From: Clostridiales bacterium
GTDB lineage: Bacteria > Acidobacteriota > Aminicenantia > Aminicenantales > UBA8522
Reading direction: 5' to 3'
NCBI GenBank assembly: GCA_029907205.1
Contig: JARYMI010000006.1
Location: 1 to 64,000 of the forward strand
Length of the DNA: 64,000 bases
The notes beneath the pieces are model-generated. The model saw only the letters and a list, made by a program, of their open reading frames with translations, had not been told where the DNA came from and did not search any database. The stretch's first letter is position 1, and each line of letters opens with the position of its first letter. Shown piece after piece: positions 36,442-45,419 of this stretch. A program made the translations under genes and the position numbers.

Positions 36442-36470
36442 TTGACAGAGGAGGTGTTTTTTTTTATAAA
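36442..36470 (+). promoter_or_regulatory. Consensus sigma-70 promoter of the sigma factor gene
   Basis: TTGACA (36442-36447) and TATAAA (36465-36470) are separated by exactly 17 bp. The expected transcription start is about 36476-36478, only 5-7 bases before the ATG at 36483, leaving no room for a Shine-Dalgarno sequence. Confidence 0.7.
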
Positions 36471-36482
36471 ATTCAGGATTCG

Positions 36483-37016
36483 ATGAGCCAAGACAAAACT
36501 GCTCACCAGGGTTTCAAGCTTATTCTTGAGAAGTTCGCGGGCTCGATCAGGGCCCAGGTTCTGAGCCGGGGCATGGAAAGGAGGGGGATCGACCCCGAAG
36601 ACATCATCCAGGAAATAAGGATCAGGCTGTGGAAAAGGCTCTCGGGTGAGAAAAAAGTGGTCAATCCTTCGTCTTATATAAAGAAAGTCGTGAGCTCCGT
36701 GCTGATCGACCAGCTCAGAAAGTCGCGAGCCGAGCAGAGGCTCCTCTGCCAGGCCATGCAAAAAAAGTTAGAGGAAGAAAAGACTCAGGCTAATAGAGAT
36801 GCCGAGGAAAACCTGCGCCAAACTCTGGAGGAGGCCGTGGACTCTCTCATCGAATCGCGGCGTCAGGTGGTGAAGCTTTTCTTGCTGAACCTGACCGCAG
36901 AAGAAATCTCCAAGGCTTTGGATTTGAGCCATGACAAGACCCGCAACTTGCTCTACCGCGGGCTGCAAGACTTGAGGATTGAGCTCAAGAGAAGGGGGGT
37001 TAGTTATGAAGATTGA
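36483..37016 (+). CDS. ECF-type RNA polymerase sigma factor
   Basis: 177 residues from ATG 36483. Region 2 is GIDPEDIIQEIRIRLWKRL...YIKKVVSSVLIDQLRKS; region 4 is LTAEEISKALDLSHDKTRNLLYRGLQDLRIEL. The linker is highly charged. It overlaps the anti-sigma gene by 11 bp, so the pair is coupled. A near-perfect promoter sits just upstream. It would direct RNA polymerase to envelope-stress or similar genes. Confidence 0.88.
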   Translation: MSQDKTAHQGFKLILEKFAGSIRAQVLSRGMERRGIDPEDIIQEIRIRLWKRLSGEKKVVNPSSYIKKVVSSVLIDQLRKSRAEQRLLCQAMQKKLEEEKTQANRDAEENLRQTLEEAVDSLIESRRQVVKLFLLNLTAEEISKALDLSHDKTRNLLYRGLQDLRIELKRRGVSYED

Positions 37017-37692
37017 CACAGCCGGGCTTAAGTCGTTTTTTCAGGCTCAAGTTAAGGCAAAACCTCCTGGGTTGAGGAAAGACTGTCCAGAGCCTGAGAA
37101 AATCGTCGGGTTGTTAAGGTCAAAGGTGCCGAGGAAAAAAGCCGCGAAAATCATTGCCCATATCAGCCGCTGCCCTGACTGCGCCAATGAGCTTGAATTC
37201 CTGCGCGAGGTTTTCAGGCACGAAGAGGCTTTCATCCAGGAGACAAAGGAATGGCTCATCGGCCAGAAAATTCAAGGCCGGCGGGGCTTCCCCTTGGGAC
37301 TCTCTTGGAGGACCGCTTCGGTCCTGGCCGGGTCTGTGCTCGTCGTCCTGGCCGTCCTGGCAACAGTGATCCTTCGGGTTCCTGAAAAATACCGGGCCGG
37401 CTCGCTTGCGAAAGTTGTTCTCCTTCAGCCAGTTGGAGAAAAGACGACCAGGTCTTCTTTAATTTTCCGCTGGCAGGACGTTCCCAGTTCCGACTATTAC
37501 GTCTTCGAACTCTTTGATGAAAGCCTCCAGCCTGTCTGGAAAAGCGAGAGGATCAGCCAGAGCCGGTTCATTCCGCCTTCAGACCTCCTCGACAAGCTCG
37601 CTGCTCAAAGCCGCTACTTCTGGATGGTCACGGCTTTTGGCCGCGGGGAAAAAACCTCCTCATCCCTTGAGGACTTCATCTTAATCGAATAA
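37006..37692 (+). CDS. Transmembrane zinc-finger anti-sigma factor
   Basis: 228 residues from ATG 37006 (an upstream in-frame start at 36979 lies deeper inside the sigma gene). The cytoplasmic N-terminus has a zinc anti-sigma-like motif HISRCPDCANE preceded by CPEPEKIVGLL. One transmembrane helix (TASVLAGSVLVVLAVLATVIL) lies near residues 108-128. The roughly 95-residue outer domain (LIFRWQDVPSSDYYVFELFD...SRYFWMVTAFG) looks like a fibronectin-III-like sandwich. It should hold the coupled sigma factor at the membrane until an outside signal arrives. Confidence 0.8.
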   Translation: MKIDTAGLKSFFQAQVKAKPPGLRKDCPEPEKIVGLLRSKVPRKKAAKIIAHISRCPDCANELEFLREVFRHEEAFIQETKEWLIGQKIQGRRGFPLGLSWRTASVLAGSVLVVLAVLATVILRVPEKYRAGSLAKVVLLQPVGEKTTRSSLIFRWQDVPSSDYYVFELFDESLQPVWKSERISQSRFIPPSDLLDKLAAQSRYFWMVTAFGRGEKTSSSLEDFILIE

Positions 37693-37713
37693 TTAAGAAA
37701 CTCAGGGGCTAAG

Positions 37714-40596
37714 TTACCGGAAGCTGAGCGCTGAAGTTGATTCCCCGTGCAACACAAAAGCCGCCCAAAAAAAAGGATGGGAATACCGGGAATCCAGCAT
37801 GCGCAGCTTCGCTAAGCGGAGGGCCTGGGCTTTGTCCTTTCCCTGAGCAAGATAGCCGTAGAAATGCCTCATGAATTCAACAGTCGCCCGGTCGCTTATT
37901 TTCCACAAGGTCGAAACCACGGCGCTGGCTCCGGAAAAGAAGAACGTTCTGGTCACGCCCATGACCCCTTCTCCTTTTTCCACATACCCTCTGCTTGTCC
38001 TGCAGGCGGAGAGCACGACCAGGTCTGCGGTTAAATTAAGACCGGCGATTTCGCTTGCCTGGAGAAAGCCGTCTTCGTCTTTGGCCTCGTGGAGGGACAG
38101 AAAAAGGCCTGACCGGAAGGGGACTTTTTCATCCAGAGACCCGTGGCAGGCAAAATGGATGACCTGGTATTCCTCGAGCGGGCTTTGCTTGAGCTTTTCC
38201 TCTGTGGCGTCTTTCCCAAGGTAGATATCGCTTTTATCTTCAGGGAAATGCCGGGAAATGTCCCTGACTTCTTTTTTGCTGTCCTCGAGAGGATATAGAT
38301 CGTAGCCCTGCTCTTCGACCATCTCTTTGGCGATCCCGGCGACGGTAATCCTGATCTTCCTTTTCGAGGCTGTCGAGGGATAGACCGGGTTGCCGAAAGC
38401 CAGGAAGGATTTGGGAAAATAACTGCTCTTTTTTCTTTCTTTAAGGAAGAGGAGAGACGAACAGGAGGGCGCATAAGAGACCGCGTACCTGGCGATCATG
38501 AGCTGATCATGAGAAGGGTTTTCGGCTGAAGAAAAAAAGAGCGTCTCAAAGGGAAGATGACAGAGAATATCGTCCGGAACGATGATGATATGCTTGATAG
38601 ATTCCGGAAGGCTCTTCAGAGCAGGGCCGACGAGGTCCTTTGACAAACGGCTGGCCGCCTTATGCCAATCCCAGCCTCCCCGAGGCGGCTTGGAGAGGAG
38701 GACGAGATAGGCGGACAGGGATTCTCTTATTTCTTCCTTTGGAGGGAGCGTCAGGAGAGTGAAATCGTTTTTGGTGATGACAAAAAGGAAAGAATGGTTA
38801 TCGGCGAGAAAATACTCCAGGACGGCTGTCTTTTCGTCGAGAAGCTGGTCCTGGACCTTTTCCAGCCGGACCGGCCGGGGAAAGGCTTTTTCAGGAGTTC
38901 TTTCTTTTCCATCCAGCTTTTGGCGTAGTAATTCCTCAGCCGGCTTCTCTGTCATGGAAGACTTCGTTTCCTGGTTCGCGGCAATCCTGCTGGTTGAAGC
39001 TCCGGGTTTTTCCTCAGGGACGGCTGAAACAACCCGGCCTTTAGGGCTCTCTTGTATTTCACCCATCGTCTCAAGAAAAGCCCTGGCCTTGGCTCTTTCC
39101 ACCACATAAAAAATATCCCTTGCCCGGGCAGGAGAACGGTCATTTTCATAGAGACTGAAGAGGAGGGAGACGAGCGACTCGTAGACTGTGAACTTGTTGC
39201 GCATGAAGCCTGCCTTGAAATCATCAGGGAGAAGCCGGACCCTTGTTCCATCGATGGCCTGGAGGGAATTTTCATAGTGAGCCATTGCCTGGCTGAAGTT
39301 TTTTTCCATTTCTGAACACTGGCCTAAGTAATATAAAATCTCCCAGAGAATCGAGCTCCCGGCAGAATTGCCTTCCATCTCGATAGCTTTTTTAAAATAC
39401 GACCTCGCGGTTGCATAATTTCCTTCTTTTAAATGACATGTGCCGATGTTGATCAAGATTCTTGGCACTGCTTTCTCATCTTGAACTTTTTCCGCGATCG
39501 AGTATGTTGTATTTAAATAATGAAGAGAAGCATGATATTTTTCCAGGTCAATGTAAACACTTCCGATGTTGTTAAGAATTCTCATTTCAATTTGTTGGGT
39601 GCTTTTTTCTCTCGCCAAATCAAGGGCCTGGTTGAAGTAATCAAGAGACTGGTAGAGGTCAGCCTTGTTGGATAAAAGATTTCCCCTGTTGCGAAAGGCT
39701 TCGCCGAGGTTATTCAAGCTTTGGGCAAGCAAAAAAGGATTCCCTGAGTGTCTGTCGATTTCGTTGGCCGCTTCAAGAAAACTCACAGATTTCTCGTAGA
39801 ACCCGAGGTTCATCAGGATGAGGCTGATGTTCTTCAAGCATAAGGACTCATCCTCCCGGCTCGAGATTTCCCTGGCCAACTCTAAGGCTTGAGAATAATT
39901 ATCCAGAGCCTCGACGTAGTCCTTATTCCAGAGAAAATACATCCCGATGTTGCTCCGGCATTTGACTTCCTCCCTCCGGTCGTTCAAGCGCGCGGCAATT
40001 TGAAGAGCGTTTATGTTTAAGGAAAGAAAGCTGCCTTGATCCTGCATTGCCCAATGGGTCAGGCTTAGTTGGCGGAGACATTTTGCCTCATGCTCCGGGC
40101 TCCGGACTTTTTTTGCCCAGTCGAGGGCTGAGCGGAAATCGGCGACAGATTTTTCCAGTTGTCCCTTGACGCGGCTTGCCTTGCCCTCAGAGTAAAGCTC
40201 GAGAACCTTGAGAGCGCCCCAGCATTCTTCCTTTTCTTCTGTCAACCTCAGGCTATCTGCCTTCTCGAGCGCCTCTTTATAGAACCGCTCGGATTCTTCG
40301 GGCCGGCCGAGCGGCCAACAGAGTTTTCCCAGGTGCATTAAACACCTGACTTCTTTTTGCCCGTCTTTCATTTTCCCGGCCAGGTCGTGCCCCTGGCTGA
40401 AAAGAGAAAAGGATTCCTGAAACTCTCCTTCTTGCCATTTGGATTCTGCGGTTTTGACTGCCTGCCGGTATTCTCTTTCACGGGTTTTCAGGCTTTCCCC
40501 TGCCGCGGCCCTCTCGTCGGAAAAGGCAATCAACACGGCAATGGCCAGGATGATGCCCGCCGCTTTTCCCTTCGAATGCGCTTTTTTAACGACCAT
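37714..40596 (-). CDS. Exported TPR-repeat CHAT-domain protease-like protein
   Basis: 960 residues with an N-terminal signal segment (AAGIILAIAVLIAFSDERAAA). About ten to twelve tetratricopeptide repeats occupy residues 35-450 (for example ALDNYSQALELAREI, SLDYFNQALDLAREK), followed by a linker and a CHAT caspase-like domain at about 590-955. Both catalytic residues are present: His in VIHFACHGSL (about 818) and Cys in LSACRTSRG (about 862); the tail has HPFFWAAFVLHG. CHAT proteins are cysteine endopeptidases, some of which act in defence (Craspase, gasdermin activation). Here the setting, convergent with a sigma/anti-sigma pair, suggests signalling in the envelope. Localisation is predicted only. 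Confidence 0.88.
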   Translation of the reverse strand: MVVKKAHSKGKAAGIILAIAVLIAFSDERAAAGESLKTREREYRQAVKTAESKWQEGEFQESFSLFSQGHDLAGKMKDGQKEVRCLMHLGKLCWPLGRPEESERFYKEALEKADSLRLTEEKEECWGALKVLELYSEGKASRVKGQLEKSVADFRSALDWAKKVRSPEHEAKCLRQLSLTHWAMQDQGSFLSLNINALQIAARLNDRREEVKCRSNIGMYFLWNKDYVEALDNYSQALELAREISSREDESLCLKNISLILMNLGFYEKSVSFLEAANEIDRHSGNPFLLAQSLNNLGEAFRNRGNLLSNKADLYQSLDYFNQALDLAREKSTQQIEMRILNNIGSVYIDLEKYHASLHYLNTTYSIAEKVQDEKAVPRILINIGTCHLKEGNYATARSYFKKAIEMEGNSAGSSILWEILYYLGQCSEMEKNFSQAMAHYENSLQAIDGTRVRLLPDDFKAGFMRNKFTVYESLVSLLFSLYENDRSPARARDIFYVVERAKARAFLETMGEIQESPKGRVVSAVPEEKPGASTSRIAANQETKSSMTEKPAEELLRQKLDGKERTPEKAFPRPVRLEKVQDQLLDEKTAVLEYFLADNHSFLFVITKNDFTLLTLPPKEEIRESLSAYLVLLSKPPRGGWDWHKAASRLSKDLVGPALKSLPESIKHIIIVPDDILCHLPFETLFFSSAENPSHDQLMIARYAVSYAPSCSSLLFLKERKKSSYFPKSFLAFGNPVYPSTASKRKIRITVAGIAKEMVEEQGYDLYPLEDSKKEVRDISRHFPEDKSDIYLGKDATEEKLKQSPLEEYQVIHFACHGSLDEKVPFRSGLFLSLHEAKDEDGFLQASEIAGLNLTADLVVLSACRTSRGYVEKGEGVMGVTRTFFFSGASAVVSTLWKISDRATVEFMRHFYGYLAQGKDKAQALRLAKLRMLDSRYSHPFFWAAFVLHGESTSALSFR

Positions 40597-40707
40597 TCCA
40601 GGTCAGCCAAAGATTAAAGCAACAAAAAGATTTTAGTCCCAATCTTGTCTGAATTCCAGCGAAAAATCCCCTCTTGTGGTCAGGCAAGAAAATGCGCGCG
40701 AAGGGAA

Positions 40708-41091
40708 TCAGCCTGCCGGGTGCGGCCGGGAATGAGCCAAATGCCCCCTGATTTCTCTGAGCAGCGCGGTCTTATTGTAAGGTTTTGGCAGGAACGAGCT
40801 GCCCAGAAACGTATTTGTCCTTCTTTTCCGCCGCCTTTTTATCAAAGAGGAGGCGAATATGATCGGGATGTTTTTTGTCTCAGCGTCATTTCTCAGGATG
40901 CAGGCGGCCTGGATGCCGTCGATTCCCGGCATAGCGATGTCAAGAATAATCAAATCCGGGTGAGCGTCTTTAGCCGCCCGCACGGCGTCGGCCCCGTTTG
41001 TTGCCTGGATGACGTTGTATCCGACGTTGGAGAGGATTTTATCGAGCAGCCTCAAATTGACCTGGCTGTCGTCAACAATCAGGATTTTCAT
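40708..41091 (-). CDS. Single-domain response regulator with compensated double frameshift
   Basis: 127 residues from ATG 41091 (MKILIVDDSQ). Receiver motifs: acidic pair DD, phospho-Asp in LIILDIAMPG, conserved Thr/Ser position in IIFASS, and Lys in FLPKPYNK. Between the last two, the reading frame gives an atypical basic run (LIKRRRKRRTNTFLG). The neighbouring frame over about 40 bases reads DKKAAEKKDKYVSG, much closer to a normal receiver. This indicates a -1 shift near 40841-40846 and a +1 shift near 40798-40807. There is no output domain. It may serve the orphan kinase at 20-24 kb, but nothing proves this. Confidence 0.78.
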   Translation of the reverse strand: MKILIVDDSQVNLRLLDKILSNVGYNVIQATNGADAVRAAKDAHPDLIILDIAMPGIDGIQAACILRNDAETKNIPIIFASSLIKRRRKRRTNTFLGSSFLPKPYNKTALLREIRGHLAHSRPHPAG

Positions 41092-41315
41092 TTTTCCCGG
41101 GACGAACTTTCCAGGCGGCATCAGTGCATAGACCAAACCATCATTTCAAATTTCTTTTTTATAGACGTTTTTGAGGCCTGGATTTTCTCACTCAGAGAAA
41201 AATTTCTTTTTTTCAGGTGAGGAGGGGGCTCGGTGCTCTTCTTCCTCGTCTTCTTCATATGATGAACGGATGGTCCTAATCTTAGCGGGCGAGGCCTCAA
41301 AGGCCTGACATAGAA

Positions 41316-41390
41316 TCGGGGAGGGGGGATTCGAACCCCCGACCCCAGCGTCCCGAACGCTGTGCGCTAACCAGGCTGCGCTACTCCCCG
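41316..41390 (-). tRNA. tRNA-Pro (anticodon CGG)
   Basis: The reverse strand folds into a cloverleaf: acceptor CGGGGAG/CTCCCCG, D-arm with AGCCTGGTTAGC, anticodon stem CAGCG/CGCTG with loop TTCGGGA giving anticodon CGG, and T-arm GGGGGTTCGAATCCCCC. CCA is not encoded. The rest of the 388-bp gap 41137-41524 contains no convincing gene. Confidence 0.95.
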
Positions 41391-41402
41391 GGAATCGTAA
41401 CC

Positions 41403-41425
41403 ATTATAGCGGCAATCCCCGCAAG
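41403..41425 (-). promoter_or_regulatory. Promoter of tRNA-Pro(CGG), -10 element
   Basis: A perfect TATAAT on the reverse strand at 41408-41403 lies 12 bases before the tRNA 5' end; a weak -35 (TTCCAT) is 17 bp upstream. Confidence 0.5.
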
Positions 41426-41524
41426 ATGGAAGCCCGCGTCCGCCCGTCGCGGCGGTTGACTTCGCCCCCTTTAACAAGTAAGAATAAAACCTCAGCTTTG
41501 GCTTTTTAGAAAGGAGGATAAAAA

Positions 41525-43681
41525 GTGAAAATTTCGCGCCTGATTTCATGCCTGGCTGCCGTTGCCGGTATCCTGACCTTCCTCGTCTTTGCGGACGACG
41601 GGATGTGGATGCCGCACCAGATGAAGGACCTTGACCTTAAAAGACTGGGGCTGAAGATGGACCCACAGGACCTGTATAAAAAGGACGGCACGGGGCTGAT
41701 GAGCGCCGTTGTCAGCCTGGGCGGAGGCACCGGCGAATTTGTTTCTGCTGATGGCTTGATTCTCACCAACCACCACGTCGCCTTTGGCGCCATCCAACGG
41801 GCTTCAACCACGGAGAAAGACTACATCCGCGACGGCTTTCTCGCCCGAACCCGGAGCGAAGAGATTCCCGCCCAGGGGTACATCGCTGATGTCCTCTTAG
41901 GCTATGAAGAAGTCACGCATAGGATGAGGGCAGCTATCAAGCCCGGTATGACCTACCGGGATATCTATGAAGCCGTTGAAAAAGCTGAAAAAGAAATGAT
42001 CGCCGCAGCAGAGAAAGAAGGCCAGGACCTTCGCTGCACGATCGCCCGGATGTACAGCGGGAATCAGTACTACCTTTTCAGGTTTAAGAGAATCAGGGAT
42101 ATCCGCCTCGTCTACGCCCCGCCTCAGGACCTGGGCAATTTTGGCGGAGAGGTGGACAACTGGATGTGGCCGCGCCATACCTGTGATTTTTCTTTCCTCC
42201 GCGCCTATGTCTCAAAAGAAGGCGTCGGTGTTGAATACAACCCTGCCAACGTCCCCTACAAGCCGAAATCCATCCTGAAAATCTCTCTCCAGGGAGTCAG
42301 AGAAGGCGATTTTACCTTTGTCATGGGTTATCCAGGCCGCACCTACCGCAACTTCACTCTCTCCGAAGTCAAGTTCGAGAAGGAGGTCCTGTCGCAGCGG
42401 ATGGACGAGTATAAGGATATCATCGCCTTCTACGAGAAAGCCTCTCAGGGCCATCGCGAGGTCGAGATCAAGTACGCCAGCCGGTTGCGCGGCCTGTATA
42501 ACTCACTGAAGAATTATCAGGGAAAGCTCGAAGGGATGGAGCGAGTTTCCCTGATCAAGCGGAAAGAAGCTTATGAAAAGGAATTCATGGGTTGGGTCTC
42601 AGATGAGCCGGCAAGGTTAAAACGGTACGGGGATGTCCTGGCAAAGGTTGAGGCCTTCATGGATAGGCACGCTGAGTTCCATTGGAAAAACGATTTCCTG
42701 TCCGGAATGACCGGCTCCACTTTCGGCTCGACCATCCTTTCCCAGGGATACCTGATCCTTAGAACGGTGGAAGAGAGGCAAAAACCGGACAGTGACAGGG
42801 ACCCTTTCTATCAAGACAGGAATTTGCCTTATATTAAGCAGAGTATTCAACTGGCTGAGAGAAGTTATGACCTTCCCACCGACCGGGCCTTCCTCAAGCA
42901 TCGGCTGAAAAAACTTTTGCAGATGCCGGATTCCCGCGTCCCTGCCGCCTTCCAAGAGATCGTCGCTAAGAAATCAGAGAAGGCGATTGAGGATTTTGTG
43001 GATGAATTGTACAGCAAAACCATCCTGGTCACTCCAGAAAAGAGGCTGGAGCTCATCTCTTTCAAGCCCGACGAGCTGGACAGGCTAGAGGACCCTGTCA
43101 TCAGCCTGGCCGCCGAGCTCGAGAAGGAGCTCAGGGTGCTGCGGGAGGAAGGCAAAGCTCTCAGCCAGGAACGCGCCGAGCTCAAGAAAATCTATGAAGA
43201 GGCCCTGCTCAGCCGGAGCGAGGGGAGGTTTGCTCCTGATGCGAACGGGACGATCCGTTTCACTTATGGCCCGGTCGAGGGCTATTCGCCAAGGAATGCT
43301 GTTTTCTATTCTCCTTTAACAACTCTCAAAGGAGTCATGGAAAAAGAAACGGGGGAATTTCCATTCCGCGTCCCGGCGAAACTTAAAGAGCTTTTCCACA
43401 AAAAAGATTTCGGCCGGTACGAGGCCGAACCGTTGAAAGACGTCGTCTGCTGTTTTCTCAACACGACCAACGTCACTGGAGGGAATTCGGGCTCTCCCAC
43501 CCTTAACGCCCGCGGCGAGCAGGTCGGGATCATCTTTGATATGACTTATGAGAGCGTTATCGGCGACTATTACATCCTGCCGGAGCTCCAGCGTTCGATA
43601 AGCGTTGATATCAGGTACGTTTTGTTCATCACCGAAAAGTTCTCCGGGGCTGGTCACATCATCAAGGAGCTGGGGCTATGA
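41525..43681 (+). CDS. S46-family dipeptidyl peptidase (DPP7/DPP11 type) with Met at the S1 position
   Basis: 718 residues with a signal peptide (ISCLAAVAGILTFLVFA), preceded by AAAGGAGG. It releases dipeptides from the N-terminus of peptides in the periplasm. Catalytic residues: His in LTNHHVAFGAI (H84), Asp in RHTCDFSFLRAY and Ser655 in GGNSGSPTLN. Residue 673, 18 after the nucleophile, is Met (GIIFDMTYES); in Porphyromonas enzymes this position is Gly in DPP7 and Arg in DPP11 and sets specificity. The start DDGMWMP and end DIRYVLFITEKFSGAGHIIKEL are typical. S46 enzymes feed amino-acid fermenters. Confidence 0.93.
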   Translation: MKISRLISCLAAVAGILTFLVFADDGMWMPHQMKDLDLKRLGLKMDPQDLYKKDGTGLMSAVVSLGGGTGEFVSADGLILTNHHVAFGAIQRASTTEKDYIRDGFLARTRSEEIPAQGYIADVLLGYEEVTHRMRAAIKPGMTYRDIYEAVEKAEKEMIAAAEKEGQDLRCTIARMYSGNQYYLFRFKRIRDIRLVYAPPQDLGNFGGEVDNWMWPRHTCDFSFLRAYVSKEGVGVEYNPANVPYKPKSILKISLQGVREGDFTFVMGYPGRTYRNFTLSEVKFEKEVLSQRMDEYKDIIAFYEKASQGHREVEIKYASRLRGLYNSLKNYQGKLEGMERVSLIKRKEAYEKEFMGWVSDEPARLKRYGDVLAKVEAFMDRHAEFHWKNDFLSGMTGSTFGSTILSQGYLILRTVEERQKPDSDRDPFYQDRNLPYIKQSIQLAERSYDLPTDRAFLKHRLKKLLQMPDSRVPAAFQEIVAKKSEKAIEDFVDELYSKTILVTPEKRLELISFKPDELDRLEDPVISLAAELEKELRVLREEGKALSQERAELKKIYEEALLSRSEGRFAPDANGTIRFTYGPVEGYSPRNAVFYSPLTTLKGVMEKETGEFPFRVPAKLKELFHKKDFGRYEAEPLKDVVCCFLNTTNVTGGNSGSPTLNARGEQVGIIFDMTYESVIGDYYILPELQRSISVDIRYVLFITEKFSGAGHIIKELGL

Positions 43682-43733
43682 CCGCCCTGAGAATTTATGC
43701 CGTCAACGGCCAAGGGGAACTGAGGAAAAAATA

Positions 43734-44555
43734 GTGACCATAAGACGCATCCACTCCATCCATAAAGTCGTGTTTTTCTTCTTGGCCATGCTGGCCTTAA
43801 ATGCCGGATGCTCTCGTACGGCGGCTGATAAAGGGCTGACTGTCGCCGGATCAACCAGCATCCAGCCTTTTGCCGACCACTGGGCCGAAGTCTACATGCA
43901 CGAACATCCCGGGTATACGGTCAACGTCCAGGGCGGTGGGTCGAGCGCGGGAATACAGGCGGCCAAGTCCGGAGCTGCCGATATCGGCATGTCTTCGCGC
44001 GAATTAAAAGATGACGAGAAAGACCTGTTAGAGATCGTCGTCGCTCGAGACGGCCTGGCCGTCATCGTCCACCCAGAAAACCCGGTTGATGATTTGAGCC
44101 TTGTCCAGGTTCAGAACATTTTTGCTGGCAACATCCGAAGCTGGAAGTACGCGGGCGGCCCTGATAGAGAAATCCATGTGGTCACGCGAGAAGAAGGCTC
44201 GGGAACGCGAGGCGCTTTTCAAGAAATGGTCATGGGCAAGTCCCGGATTTTCCCGCGCGCCATCGTCCAGGATTCCAACGGAACAGTCAGGGAGATCGTG
44301 GCCAACGACCCCGCGAGCATCGGCTACATCTCGCTCGGCCTGGTCAACGAGAGGGTTAAGGCCGTCCGCCTTAACGGGGTAGAACCCTCACATGAACATA
44401 TCGAGGAGAAAAAATACGCGCTTGTGCGGCCGTTTCTTTTCGTGACAAGCGGTCCGCCCAAACCGGCGGCGCAGGATTTCATCAATTTTGTCCTTTCCCG
44501 CGAGGGGCAAGAGCTTGTCGAACGGGATGGGCTGATACCTGTTTTCAGGAATTAA
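43734..44555 (+). CDS. pstS: Phosphate ABC transporter substrate-binding lipoprotein PstS
   Basis: 273 residues from GTG 43734, nine bases after GAGGAA. An in-frame ATG at 43605 lies inside the S46 gene and is unlikely. Lipobox ALNAGC anchors it. Phosphate-binding segments are VAGSTSIQPFADHWAEVY, GGGSSAGIQAAKSGAADIGMSSRE, TREEGSGTRGAFQE and DSNGTVREIVANDPASIGYISLG. First gene of pstS-C-A-B-B. No phoU or phoB/phoR is nearby. Confidence 0.9.
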   Translation: MTIRRIHSIHKVVFFFLAMLALNAGCSRTAADKGLTVAGSTSIQPFADHWAEVYMHEHPGYTVNVQGGGSSAGIQAAKSGAADIGMSSRELKDDEKDLLEIVVARDGLAVIVHPENPVDDLSLVQVQNIFAGNIRSWKYAGGPDREIHVVTREEGSGTRGAFQEMVMGKSRIFPRAIVQDSNGTVREIVANDPASIGYISLGLVNERVKAVRLNGVEPSHEHIEEKKYALVRPFLFVTSGPPKPAAQDFINFVLSREGQELVERDGLIPVFRN

Positions 44556-44561
44556 AGAACC

Positions 44562-45419
44562 ATGACGCGCCTGGAGAGAAAAGAGAGCCTGATCCGCATC
44601 GCCCTGCTGGTCGTCGCTTTTTCGGCTGTATCGGTCCTTGTGGTCATCACGGTTTTTATCATTGAAGAAGGAACGCCCATCATGGTCAAGTACGGGTTCA
44701 AGAAATTCCTCTTCAACCTTGACTGGTTCCCGTCTGAAGAGAGCTACGGGCTTCTGCCGATGGTCATCGGGTCGATCATGGTCACGTTTGGCGCTCTGGT
44801 CATCGGCGTACCTTTCGGGCTGGCTTGCGCCGTCTTCTTGACAGAATTTTCTTCGAAAAGGTTGCGTCGTGTCATCAAGCCGATGATCGAGCTCCTGGCC
44901 GGAATTCCATCGGTGGTCTATGGTTTTATGGGAGTCGTCATCCTTGTGCCGTTTATCCGGGAGACCCTGGGCGGCCCCGGCCTGTCTGTGCTGGCCTCTT
45001 CCATCATCCTCGGGATCATGATCCTCCCCACTATTATCAGCATTTCCGTCGACTCTCTGGAAGCCGTCCCTCCTGCCTACAGGGAAGGGTCGATCGCCCT
45101 TGGAGCGACTCGCTGGCAGACAACCAGGATGGTCATGTTCCCGGCGGCCAGGTCCGGGATTATCGCCAGCATCATCCTGGGAATGGGGAGGGCCATTGGA
45201 GAAACCATGGCCGTCATTATGATCGCCGGCAACGCCATCGCCATCCCCCGGTCTCTTCTCGACCCCGTCAGGACGCTCACGTCCAACATCGCCCTGGAAA
45301 TGGCCTATGCTAGCGGCGAGCACCGCCAGGCTCTCTTTGCCACGGGCGTCATCCTTTTTGTGATTATCATGATTCTCAACACTATCGCCAACGTTACCTC
45401 AAAAAGGAGGAAAGCCTGA
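44562..45419 (+). CDS. pstC: Phosphate ABC transporter permease PstC
   Basis: 285 residues with six predicted transmembrane helices. Family features: GSIMVTFGALVIGVPFGLACAVFLTEF, LLAGIPSVVYGFMG and the EAA-loop segment YREGSIALGATRWQTTRMVMFPAARSGI. Follows pstS by 6 bp and its TGA overlaps the likely CTG start of pstA. Confidence 0.93.
   Translation: MTRLERKESLIRIALLVVAFSAVSVLVVITVFIIEEGTPIMVKYGFKKFLFNLDWFPSEESYGLLPMVIGSIMVTFGALVIGVPFGLACAVFLTEFSSKRLRRVIKPMIELLAGIPSVVYGFMGVVILVPFIRETLGGPGLSVLASSIILGIMILPTIISISVDSLEAVPPAYREGSIALGATRWQTTRMVMFPAARSGIIASIILGMGRAIGETMAVIMIAGNAIAIPRSLLDPVRTLTSNIALEMAYASGEHRQALFATGVILFVIIMILNTIANVTSKRRKA

Noticed and set aside
41121-41258. 45-codon basic ORF (MKKTRKKSTEPPPHLKKR start) upstream of the response regulator, reverse strand
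   Set aside because: No RBS, low-complexity Lys-rich content and overlap with the region just before the regulator; kept only as a possibility.
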